Shown: positions 1-5,634, counted from the first letter of the stretch. The stretch is DNA of 11,270 nt from PCC-6802 sp031388585 (GCA_031388585.1 JANMRU010000267.1:1-11270), one strand, 5' to 3'. Notes: generated by a model not told the origin, from the sequence alone. Numbers and translations are program-made.

Positions 1-140
1 GACAATCCGATTTGAGAAAGGATGCCGTGGCCTGTGATGAGTTCAGTGGCAAGACCGATAACAAAGCCGAGCATGGCTAAACGACCATTCCAAGTTTCCG
101 AGAAGACGTTAAAGCCGAATTTTGGTTCTGTGTTTTCCAT
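1..140 (-). CDS. hli: High-light-inducible one-helix protein (Hli/Scp), 3' end beyond the window
   Basis: The minus strand from an ATG at 140 encodes 46 residues up to the window edge. It carries the chlorophyll a/b-binding helix signature E15-TW-N18-G-R20-LAM-GF, followed by a hydrophobic segment and the ending GHGILSQIGL. Hli proteins are single-helix thylakoid proteins that bind chlorophyll and carotenoid, protect photosystem II assembly intermediates and are induced by strong light. The short charged N-terminus and expected total length near 47 residues resemble the HliC/ScpB type, but that subtype is an inference. Only the last codon or few and the stop are missing. It is divergent from the glycerate kinase gene across a 139-bp intergenic region that contains a 7-bp inverted repeat. 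Confidence 0.9.
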   Translation of the reverse strand, partial: MENTEPKFGFNVFSETWNGRLAMLGFVIGLATELITGHGILSQIGL

Positions 141-168
141 GACTGATTATCCTTGTGTGTGAGGTTTC

Positions 169-197
169 GTTAAGAATTGTGTAGCCGATGTCTTAAC
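169..197. promoter_or_regulatory. Inverted repeat GTTAAGA-N15-TCTTAAC between divergent genes
   Basis: The 7-bp arms at 169-175 and 191-197 are perfectly complementary and lie 29-57 bp upstream of the hli start. The position suits an operator or promoter-proximal site for hli, but it does not clearly match the direct-repeat HLR1 element known for cyanobacterial high-light genes. A chance AT-rich repeat is possible. Confidence 0.3.
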
Positions 198-217
198 ATT
201 AATTTAAAATTCTGAGC

Positions 218-245
218 TTGACATACCGCCAAAGATAGATAATTT
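218..245 (+). promoter_or_regulatory. Possible sigma70-type promoter for the glycerate kinase gene
   Basis: A consensus -35 hexamer TTGACA (218-223) is followed after 16 bp by TAATTT (240-245), a weak -10 match. Transcription would begin near 252, about 28 nt before the ATG at 280. The -35 match is seen directly; promoter function is inferred. Confidence 0.4.
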
Positions 246-279
246 AAAAACAGGAAATTGCTAATTATCAGCTACGCTC

Positions 280-1086
280 ATGGAAACGACCAATAGCATT
301 GAAGATCGTAGACACAGGCTAGACATCCTCACTCACTGTGTTACCCGTTCATCGGTTCTAGCTTTATCCAGCGAGCAGCAAGCGTATTTAGCGTCACAAC
401 TGTTGCAAGACGATTTAAAAGCATTAGCGTTTGGTATTACTAGCCAAAATGTCGTTGCGCATGTAGAAAAGCATCTACAACTCCTCCCTGAAGCCTATGC
501 AAGGTTGATAGAAAAGCTACCAGGTCTGGGGCGAAATCGCGGCGGTACGCATCCCCATGGGAATCGCGCCCTCGATACTCTGTGGAATTTGTGGTTGCCT
601 TTAGCAACAAGTTTGGCAGCGAAGCAAAAAGAAATCGCTCGTCCTTTTGTCCAGGGTATTTTAGGCGGTCAGGGTACGGGAAAAACTACCATGGCGATCG
701 CACTCTCCGAGATCTTGTCTTGCATGGGGCTTAGCTGTATTGGCATCTCCATCGACGATCTTTACAAAACCTATGCAGAACGCCAGCAACTGATGGAGAT
801 CGATCCGCGCCTCGATCGGCGGGGGCCACCTGGTACGCATGATGTGGAGCTAGGTATTCAGGTGCTTGATCGACTGCGTCAAAGTACTCAATCAGCTATA
901 GAAATCCCACGCTTTGATAAATCTGCGTATGGTGGGGCAGGCGATCGCACTACACCAGAAAACATAATCGGAGCAGACATCATTTTATTTGAAGGTTGGT
1001 TTGTGGGGACGCAACCAGTAGATCCTGCCGTATTCGATCACGCTCCATCTGCAAGTCTAAAAAATTCATCCTGTTTAAGCTCGTGA
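280..1086 (+). pseudogene. glyK: D-glycerate 3-kinase, plant/cyanobacterial type, C-terminally truncated
   Basis: The 268-residue product matches the glycerate kinase that phosphorylates D-glycerate to 3-phosphoglycerate in the last step of photorespiration. Visible features are a P-loop GGQGTGKTT (residues 129-137), SIDDLY (157-162), the RLDRRGPPGTHD segment (177-188), the PRFDKSA loop (210-216) and FEGWFVGTQPVDP (237-249). Homology as I recall the family stops near residue 255 (FDHAP). The family normally continues for roughly 70-90 more residues, including a conserved segment on the pattern DYRLSKQWR and a YFW-SLHP tail. Here only a short unrelated tail rich in Ser follows before TGA, and I find no continuation in the other two frames, so a single-base frameshift does not explain it. 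The stop lies inside a terminator-like hairpin. A rearrangement that removed the 3' end is the simplest reading; an intact copy may exist elsewhere. Confidence 0.8.
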
Positions 1087-1099
1087 GAACGAGCTTTTT
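1077..1099 (+). terminator. Intrinsic terminator-like hairpin overlapping the truncated kinase stop
   Basis: A perfect 8-bp stem AAGCTCGT/ACGAGCTT (1077-1084 and 1089-1096) closes a GAGA tetraloop of the stable GNRA class and is followed by three further T residues (five in a row with the stem) before a C. The TGA stop of the kinase frame (1084-1086) is within the stem, so the hairpin probably arrived with the sequence that replaced the original 3' end. Confidence 0.6.
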
Positions 1100-1122
1100 C
1101 GCTATTTTGACTGAGGATTGTT

Positions 1123-1149
1123 GTTGGGAATAACCCCAACTTAGTTGGG
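1123..1149 (+). repeat. Three-arm repeat able to form two alternative hairpins
   Basis: GTTGGG (1123-1128), CCCAAC (1135-1140) and GTTGGG (1144-1149) lie in a row. The middle arm can pair with either outer arm, giving mutually exclusive 6-bp hairpins. This is seen directly. It has the form of a switch, but the arms are short and no gene follows closely, so it may simply be repeat debris. Confidence 0.4.
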
Positions 1150-1161
1150 TAGCGCAAAAAA

Positions 1162-1215
1162 ATGATAAAGACAAAGATTCTGTTAACGGGTGGTGCGGGA
1201 TCTACTGGAGTTTAG
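1162..1215 (+). pseudogene. Stub of an NAD-dependent epimerase/dehydratase-like gene
   Basis: An ATG at 1162 opens a 17-codon frame reading MIKTKILLTGGAGSTGV before TAG. It resembles the N-terminal beta strand and glycine-rich NAD-binding turn (TGGAGxxG) of extended short-chain dehydrogenases such as nucleotide-sugar epimerases, where this motif also sits at the very N-terminus. The frame ends inside the left arm of a 16-bp inverted repeat beginning at 1205, which suggests the gene was cut by an insertion or deletion. I see no further homology downstream. Seventeen residues is little evidence, so chance similarity is a real alternative. Confidence 0.3.
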
Positions 1216-1456
1216 ACTAATCCATTTATAAACCAAAGGCTAGACTCACGACTTTACGTTGGTTAAGGTTTGGGTTAGTTTACCGATTTATTGAGGTGTT
1301 AGTTGCAGATGCAGTTATGCCCAAACCCTTCAATAATTCCTGCGATCTCCTCCGATAAAGGATAGTTTCTACTGTACCGTCCCTTCCACAAGCTTTTCGA
1401 GGATTGCTCAATGGACTGAAGCAGGGAAACTGACTCCAATTTAGTCTAAACTCCAG
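1205..1456. repeat. 252-bp segment bounded by 16-bp perfect inverted repeats
   Basis: CTGGAGTTTAGACTAA at 1205-1220 is the exact reverse complement of 1441-1456. A third related copy, GATTAGTCTAA (1598-1608), is complementary to 1212-1222. Perfect 16-bp arms are not expected by chance at this spacing and look like ends of a small mobile element or its remnant. I see no convincing flanking target duplication and no transposase gene inside. Confidence 0.5.
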
Positions 1457-1523
1457 AATAAATCTGAAAAATCTCCTGCTCAGTCTGAACCAGTTGCCAT
1501 TTAGCTTCTGATTCCTTTCCCAT
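1299..1523 (-). pseudogene. Unrecognised small reading frame broken by one in-frame TAG
   Basis: On the minus strand an ATG at 1523 reads 25 codons (MGKESEAKWQLVQTEQEIF...), hits a TAG at 1448-1446, and then continues in the same frame for 48 codons (including ESVSLLQSIEQSS and RYSRNYPLSEEIAGIIEG) to TAA at 1301-1299. The composition on both sides is protein-like, soluble and rather helical, which is why I list it. The TAG lies inside the right arm of the 16-bp inverted repeat. I do not recognise a family. Alternatives are a dead gene of about 74 residues, two unrelated fragments, or a fortuitous open frame. Confidence 0.25.
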
Positions 1524-1637
1524 CTTTGAGCTTTACTTGTCCTTGCAGACTTCTGCTCTGCTTTCTCGTGTCTTCCTTTTTCGCTCTCTCCACAGCCGAT
1601 TAGTCTAATCTAAACTGAAGTTAAAGATCAAAAGCTA

Positions 1638-1746
1638 CTAGTGTTCTGTCAAGAATTTTTTGATGAGTTGTAAACCCTCAAAAAATACACCCCAAAAACT
1701 TCCTAGCTTCCGTCTAACAATCAACTAAAAGTTGACAGACTACTAG
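1638..1746. mobile_element. Small 109-bp element with imperfect 15-bp terminal inverted repeats
   Basis: CTAGTGTTCTGTCAA (1638-1652) and TTGACAGACTACTAG (1732-1746) are inverted copies differing at two positions. The interior is AT-rich and non-coding. The size and end structure fit a miniature inverted-repeat element derived from an insertion sequence whose transposase is not present here. The exact boundaries are uncertain because the outer CTAG is itself palindromic. It directly abuts the dispersed repeat that begins at 1750. Confidence 0.5.
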
Positions 1747-1749
1747 CTG

Positions 1750-1901
1750 TAGCAATCCTAATATGAATTCCAAGTTGGGGGGTGGGGCTACGCAACCACG
1801 AAGGGGTGGAACCCCTTCACCCCTAAACAAACCAAATATGAATTCCAAGTTAAGGTGGGGCTATGCCACCACATCCCTAAATAAACCAAAGCAAATAGCT
1901 A
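1750..1901 (+). repeat. Dispersed palindromic repeat, copy 1, with an internal 75-bp duplication
   Basis: The unit begins TAGCAATCC, contains the hairpin GAAGGGGT-GGA-ACCCCTTC (1800-1818) and ACCCCTAAAC, and ends near AATAGCTA (1894-1901). The 16-base string starting at 1761 (ATATGAATTCCAAGTT) recurs at 1836, so the middle of the unit is duplicated with a 75-bp period; the second half is shorter and has lost the hairpin. A second copy in opposite orientation lies at 4854-4955. The open plus-strand frame across it is a by-product of the duplication and not a gene. Confidence 0.75.
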
Positions 1902-2049
1902 TTAGCCGAAAGCCAATAAAAGATAACTCCGTTGGCGCAGGCAACATTTCCCCACGCCAGTCTAACAACTGCACCAAAACCAAATAACCCAAGCCCAACA
2001 AAACGGTAAAAGTACCCGTCAATATTGCTACCCACTGCGATCGCTTCAT
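1861..2049 (-). CDS. Small conserved membrane protein of unknown function
   Basis: Starting at the ATG at 2049 the product has 62 residues: a short polar start (MKRSQ), a hydrophobic helix at about 6-29, the hydrophilic stretch DWRGEMLPAPTEL (30-42) and a second hydrophobic stretch at about 43-56. I chose this start because the extra 19 upstream codons look non-coding, and because short cyanobacterial proteins of this pattern, as I recall them, begin MxRSQWVAIL. The function is unknown; the shape suggests a small membrane protein. The last dozen codons (from about residue 50) and the TAG stop at 1863-1861 lie inside dispersed-repeat copy 1, so the native C-terminus was probably replaced by repeat sequence. 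The gene is divergent from the sigma factor operon. Confidence 0.6.
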   Translation of the reverse strand: MKRSQWVAILTGTFTVLLGLGYLVLVQLLDWRGEMLPAPTELSFIGFRLIAICFGLFRDVVA

Positions 2050-2166
2050 ATATATAAGTTTCAAACGAGTAACACTAACTGCTATTATCGCTTTTAGATA
2101 TGGCATGGCGATAGAGTTGACGTTGCAAAACGCAATTAAAGAACACCTAAACTTGTACCTAGCCTC

Positions 2167-2193
2167 GGAACATTCATGTTTTTCAAAGCGTCA
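2167..2193 (+). promoter_or_regulatory. ECF-type promoter upstream of the sigma factor gene
   Basis: GGAAC (2167-2171) is followed, after exactly 17 bp, by CGTCA (2189-2193). GGAAC and CGTC at 16-17 bp are the classic -35/-10 signature of many ECF sigma factor promoters. Transcription would start near 2200, leaving a leader of about 28 nt before the ATG at 2228. The simplest inference is autoregulation by the sigma factor encoded immediately downstream. Confidence 0.55.
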
Positions 2194-2227
2194 TTTCGCT
2201 TAGAGTAAAAAACATTGGAGCTAGGAG

Positions 2228-2887
2228 ATGAGCTATAGCCTATCTTGGTCAACAAAATTAGAAGTTGAATATCCCTCCGTCTCAGTGTCAGATGAAAAGC
2301 TCTCTAATCTAGATTTGGTTTGCCTGTGTCAGCAAGGTTTGCAGCCTAGCAGGTCAGCTTTTGCAGAAATTATGCGTCGCCATCAGTCCCATGTTGACCA
2401 GCTTCTGTACAAATTAGCCCCAGATTGGCAAGATAGGGCAGATTTGGCTCAAGAAGTATGGCTGCGGGTCTACCGCAATATCAAGCGGTTGCAGGAACCA
2501 GAAAAATTTCGCGGTTGGCTGAGCCGAATCGCTACTAATTTGTTTTATGACGAATTGCGCAAGCGTAAGCGCGTGGGGACTTCTATTTCATTAGATAACC
2601 CCTTACAGACAGGTGATGGGGGGGAGATTGAATGGGATCTACCAAGTGGTGACCCTGGCCCCATCGATAACCTTTCCACCCAAGAATTTTATGAGTACCT
2701 ACGTCAAGCGATTAAAGATCTCCCAGAGGGATTTCGCCAAACCATTGTGCTCAGGGAAATAGAAGGTCTTACCTACGAAGAAATTGCTGAAATTACAGGC
2801 GTATCCTTGGGTACTGTGAAATCACGCATTGCCAGAGCTAGGGTAAGGCTACAAACCCAACTCCAACCATATATTTCTAGTCTGTAA
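2228..2887 (+). CDS. sigG: ECF (group 3) RNA polymerase sigma factor, SigG-like
   Basis: The 219-residue protein has the two-domain ECF layout. Region 2 spans about residues 28-113, including AFAEIMRRHQ, the DLAQEVWLRVYRN core-binding/-10 segment and KFRGWLSRIATNLFYDELRKRKR. A linker is followed by region 4 at about 155-212, with LPEGFRQTIVLREIEGLTYEEIAEITGVSLGTVKSRIARAR as the helix-turn-helix. It lacks regions 1.1 and 3. Such factors direct RNA polymerase to stress genes once released from a membrane anti-sigma protein, and the next gene encodes a plausible one. The Shine-Dalgarno candidate is GGAG at 2217-2220, 7 nt before ATG; the AGGAG touching the ATG is too close. Similarity to cyanobacterial SigG is from memory of the family; ECF membership is very secure. 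Confidence 0.9.
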   Translation: MSYSLSWSTKLEVEYPSVSVSDEKLSNLDLVCLCQQGLQPSRSAFAEIMRRHQSHVDQLLYKLAPDWQDRADLAQEVWLRVYRNIKRLQEPEKFRGWLSRIATNLFYDELRKRKRVGTSISLDNPLQTGDGGEIEWDLPSGDPGPIDNLSTQEFYEYLRQAIKDLPEGFRQTIVLREIEGLTYEEIAEITGVSLGTVKSRIARARVRLQTQLQPYISSL

Positions 2888-2905
2888 AGTGGAGACCTGT
2901 CAGTT

Positions 2906-3397
2906 ATGAACTACCAGAATAAGACGCAAACTCCCGATCCTGAAGAGCAGTTTGAGCTCTTGAGTGCTTATATGGACAATGAAGCTAGTCCAGATGAGCG
3001 GCTCAAGGTTGAGCAGTGGCTGGCAACCGATATTAACTTTCGACGTTTGCACCAACAGCAACTCAAACTACGACAGTTATTGATAGATCTACCAGTACCT
3101 GGCATCTCTAGAGTCGGATCGCAGGTAAATGCAAGGAACGAGCAAGTTGTCAATCGAGTACTTGCCAAATTAGACGAACGCTCTAAACAGCGGAAAATTG
3201 TGTGGGGTGGCATAGCGGCAATGGCAGTTTTAGTAGGAGCAGTTGGATCGATGTTTACGTTCAACTCGCCCTCAATGAATTTAGATGGTGGTATTGCCAC
3301 CAGTAACTCTATAACCAATACTGAAGAGCCCCTTCTCCTCGCTATGGAAAAGCCACTCATTCCCATGCCCAAGTCCATGAGTACGGATATAAAGTAA
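2906..3397 (+). CDS. Membrane-bound anti-sigma factor-like protein
   Basis: This 163-residue protein starts 18 nt after the sigma factor stop, with GGAG at 2891-2894 as ribosome-binding site. The N-terminus has the acidic helix pattern FELLSAYMDNEASPDERLKVEQWLATD (16-42), typical of anti-sigma domains that clasp ECF factors. A basic region RSKQRK (92-97) precedes a single transmembrane helix at about 98-119, and a tail of about 44 residues would face the periplasm or lumen. There is no cysteine in the protein, so it is not a zinc-binding (ZAS) anti-sigma factor. Its role as the specific inhibitor of the upstream sigma factor is inferred from position and architecture. A downstream HtrA protease fits a regulated envelope-stress response. 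Confidence 0.8.
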   Translation: MNYQNKTQTPDPEEQFELLSAYMDNEASPDERLKVEQWLATDINFRRLHQQQLKLRQLLIDLPVPGISRVGSQVNARNEQVVNRVLAKLDERSKQRKIVWGGIAAMAVLVGAVGSMFTFNSPSMNLDGGIATSNSITNTEEPLLLAMEKPLIPMPKSMSTDIK

Positions 3398-3468
3398 AAA
3401 TACCAGCCTGTTTCGGTACGCAGTCCAAAGACAATGCGGTTTTCCGTACATTATGTGAGGCGATCTTG

Positions 3469-3496
3469 ATTATCCAACCTTATATTTTTGGATAAT
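3469..3496. promoter_or_regulatory. 9-bp perfect inverted repeat upstream of htrA
   Basis: ATTATCCAA (3469-3477) and TTGGATAAT (3488-3496) are exact inverted copies separated by 10 nt, 36 bp before the htrA ATG. It could be a repressor or activator site overlapping the htrA promoter (TTGATT at 3466-3471 lies at its left edge), or a hairpin ending the sigma/anti-sigma transcript. No T-tract follows, which favours an operator. No GGAAC box is visible in this intergenic region. Confidence 0.4.
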
Positions 3497-3531
3497 AATA
3501 AAAGATAACAACTTCCGTAAGGCTAGTAGCT

Positions 3532-4776
3532 ATGAAAGACTCGCTTAACAATAATCCTTTCAAGAAGACATTTGTGTATATCGCACTTGTCTGTTTAGGG
3601 GCTGGTATTGGTGCTTGGGCAGTAATTGCTAGGATTATCCCGCCCAATGCTCCTGCTACTAGTCTTTCTCAAGTAACCTCAGTCACTCCAGTGTTAGCTG
3701 AGGAGAATAATAAAGCAGTAACAAAAGCACCAATTTCTGACGGCAACTATAACTTCATCGCCGAAGCGGTTAACCGTACTGGCCCAGCGGTGGTGAGAAT
3801 TAACGCTTCTAGGACGGTAACATCGGAACAAACACCAGATGTGTTTAACGATCCGTTTTTTAAGCAGTTCTTTGGTGATGAATTCACCCAAAAGCGTGTG
3901 CCTAGAGAAAGAGTGGAGAGGGGAACTGGCTCTGGCTTTATCATCAATAAAGAAGGTGACATCATTACCAATGCCCATGTGGTTGATGGCGCCGATCGCG
4001 TCACCGTTATTCTTAAAGATGGCCGAAAAATTGAAGGCAAGGTTTTAGGTCGAGATCCCCTGACTGATATTGCTGTTGTTAAAGTTAGTGAAGCTAACTT
4101 ACCAGTCGTTAGTCTAGGCAGCTCCCAGAACTTGCAACCAGGTGAATGGGCGATCGCTATTGGCAATCCCCTAGGCTTAGACAATACCGTTACAGCAGGG
4201 ATTATTAGTGCATTAGGACGCAGCAGCGGGCAAATTGGAGTTGATAAGCGCGTTAGCTTCATTCAAACAGATGCGGCAATCAACCCAGGTAATTCTGGTG
4301 GTCCCCTGCTCAACCAAAAAGGCGAGGTAATTGGTGTCAATACAGCAATTATTCAAGGTGCACAAGGTTTAGGTTTTGCTATCCCAATCGAAACCGCCCA
4401 ACGCATTGCTAAGCAGTTGATTGAAAAAGGTAGTGTGAGTCGCGCATATCTGGGCATTCAGATGCTGACCCTCGATCCTAGCGTCAAGAAAGAAATCAAC
4501 GAATCACCCAATTCAGATGTCAAAGTGACAGAAGAAAACGGTGTTTTAGTGACACGAGTAGTACCAAGTTCTCCCGCCGCCTCCGCTGGACTCCGCACTG
4601 GAGATGTCATCGTGAAAATCAATGGCGAGAATGTAGCATCGGCTGATAAAATTCAGCAGTTTGTCGAAGCTAAGACTGTAGGCGACAAGCTCCAGATCGA
4701 GCTAAAGCGAAATGGCCAAAATGTCAACATCAGCTTAGAGACTGGCCAGTTCCCACAACAACAACCTGCGGGTTGA
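3532..4776 (+). CDS. htrA: Deg/HtrA family serine endoprotease
   Basis: The 414-residue protein begins with a basic N-terminus and a signal anchor at about 14-36, placing the rest in the periplasm or thylakoid lumen. A trypsin-like domain follows with the complete catalytic triad: H149 in ITNAHVVDG, D179 in DPLTDIAVVKV and S255 in the NPGNSGGPLL motif. A single PDZ domain occupies about 303-405, starting at RAYLGIQM and containing GVLVTRVVPSSPAASAGLRTGDVI. One PDZ domain and this length are typical of the cyanobacterial trio HtrA/HhoA/HhoB; I cannot say which, so the symbol is generic. These proteases degrade or refold damaged exported proteins under heat and light stress. It lies 134 bp after the anti-sigma gene, and a 9-bp stem hairpin follows the stop. 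Confidence 0.95.
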   Translation: MKDSLNNNPFKKTFVYIALVCLGAGIGAWAVIARIIPPNAPATSLSQVTSVTPVLAEENNKAVTKAPISDGNYNFIAEAVNRTGPAVVRINASRTVTSEQTPDVFNDPFFKQFFGDEFTQKRVPRERVERGTGSGFIINKEGDIITNAHVVDGADRVTVILKDGRKIEGKVLGRDPLTDIAVVKVSEANLPVVSLGSSQNLQPGEWAIAIGNPLGLDNTVTAGIISALGRSSGQIGVDKRVSFIQTDAAINPGNSGGPLLNQKGEVIGVNTAIIQGAQGLGFAIPIETAQRIAKQLIEKGSVSRAYLGIQMLTLDPSVKKEINESPNSDVKVTEENGVLVTRVVPSSPAASAGLRTGDVIVKINGENVASADKIQQFVEAKTVGDKLQIELKRNGQNVNISLETGQFPQQQPAG

Positions 4777-4792
4777 ACCCAAGTTGCTCCGA

Positions 4793-4821
4793 GGGGCAGA
4801 CACATAACATCCGTCTGCCCC
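4793..4821 (+). terminator. Strong hairpin after htrA
   Basis: GGGGCAGAC (4793-4801) pairs perfectly with GTCTGCCCC (4813-4821) around an 11-nt loop, starting 17 nt after the htrA stop. The stem is GC-rich, but CCAAATTG follows instead of a T run, so it may stabilise the 3' end of the mRNA more than act as a classic intrinsic terminator. Confidence 0.6.
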
Positions 4822-4853
4822 CCAAATTGTTGCCTATTAGCCCTTATCCTCAA

Positions 4854-4955
4854 TATAGCTATTGTTTTGATTTTGTTTAGGGGTGAAGGGGTGGAACCCC
4901 TTCGTGGTGCGCAGTCCCCACACTCCCAACTTGCAATTTAGATAGGATTGCTATA
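4854..4955 (-). repeat. Dispersed palindromic repeat, copy 2, inverted relative to copy 1
   Basis: Read on the minus strand this segment begins TATAGCAATCC, passes CAAGTTGGGA, CACCACGAAGGGG and CACCCCTAAAC, and ends ACAATAGCTATA, matching the order of copy 1 (1750-1901) without the 75-bp duplication. The central hairpin GAAGGGGTGGAACCCCTTC (4885-4903) is, however, in the same orientation on the plus strand in both copies, so the loop is flipped relative to the flanks. The ends TATAGC...GCTATA are short inverted repeats. It lies between the convergent htrA and 4963-5364 genes. Confidence 0.75.
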
Positions 4956-4962
4956 AATGTCA

Positions 4963-5364
4963 TTACTTGGGCGCAGCACCCAGAGATTCAATCTCGTCAA
5001 AAGTGCGCAAAAGTAGAAGCTTTGCCCGTAACTCCCAACCCCATTTCTGAATAGCGATCGCCCCAACAGTACTAGCAAGAGCAACAGCGATGCCAAGGGG
5101 CTCATTAAACGAAGCTGCACCAAGTAAACCTAAGCCCGCAATCCCCCAAAAAGGTAGCGCCACGGTTTGACGCTGTTCCGCAACAAGCTTGGCAATTCCT
5201 CCAGGCTGCATTTGCACTAACAACTCCTGCCTGACAGATTTTTGCTCAGTTTGTGACACCGACAAGCCAATCTTACGACGGAGCTTTTCAATTTTACGGG
5301 CGGTAGTACTGTATTCAGTTAACTCATCCTCCGCCATTTTTAGTAGCCGCTCAAATTGACTCAT
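4963..5364 (-). CDS. Small two-helix membrane protein with an N-terminal helical region
   Basis: The 133-residue product starts with a charged, heptad-like helical stretch (about 1-60; FERLLKMAEDELTEY, ARKIEKLRRKIG, VRQELLVQMQPGG). Two hydrophobic segments follow at about 68-85 and 88-106, joined by a tight turn (SFNEPL), then a short charged tail (RTFDEIESLG). This is a plausible hairpin-anchored membrane protein with a cytoplasmic coiled-coil. I do not recognise a named family. Coding is supported by its protein-like composition, and it contains a HIP1 octamer (5054-5061). It is convergent with htrA and divergent from the 5627/cyAbrB side. Confidence 0.7.
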   Translation of the reverse strand: MSQFERLLKMAEDELTEYSTTARKIEKLRRKIGLSVSQTEQKSVRQELLVQMQPGGIAKLVAEQRQTVALPFWGIAGLGLLGAASFNEPLGIAVALASTVGAIAIQKWGWELRAKLLLLRTFDEIESLGAAPK

Positions 5365-5443
5365 ATTTATATTTATTGCTTAAATATACTTGTATTAAGT
5401 TATGTAATAAGGTCTAATATACTATTCTATGGGATAAGGTTAA

Positions 5444-5634
5444 TTTCACACATTAAATCCTCGCAACTACTCTAATCGTCTTCGAGTACGGGCAGAATCT
5501 CTATCAGAAAGCGATCGGGGTAGGATTTTGCAGGTTATTCACTAAACCAAATTATTAATAGAGCATCTGCCGATCGTATTGCAAGGTTGACAAGGGATTT
5601 CGTCTTTCATCCTAATAAGCGATCGCGTGGCTAA
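5444..5634 (+). pseudogene. Possible decayed gene in two frames ahead of cyAbrB
   Basis: Two consecutive open, protein-like plus-strand stretches overlap but lie in different frames. The first, 5444-5545, includes RVRAESLSESDRGRILQ. The second, 5524-5634, includes SLNQIINRASADRIARLTRDF and ends KRSRG. Neither has a standard start at its beginning, and the second runs 8 nt into the small ORF starting at 5627 in a third frame. The pattern suggests one gene eroded by frameshifts, but the pieces are short and no family is recognisable, so this could be chance. Confidence 0.2.

Noticed and set aside
980..1174. 64-codon minus-strand frame across the truncated kinase end
   Set aside because: It shows no domain, covers antisense of the kinase and the hairpin region, and has no ribosome-binding site.
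1123..1260. Possible tRNA or small structured RNA
   Set aside because: The short stems do not assemble into a cloverleaf, and no TTCGA-type T-loop is present at the right spacing.
1763..1987. Plus-strand 74-codon frame with a repeated MNSKL...LNKP pattern
   Set aside because: It is produced by the 75-bp duplication in the dispersed repeat and then runs antisense through the small membrane protein gene.
2968..3378. Long minus-strand frame opposite the anti-sigma gene
   Set aside because: It is the antisense of a gene with clear anti-sigma architecture; its own sequence is Ser/Arg/Cys-rich without recognisable domains.
3747..4262. 171-codon minus-strand frame opposite htrA
   Set aside because: It lies fully inside the protease domain, whose catalytic motifs leave no doubt about the coding strand.
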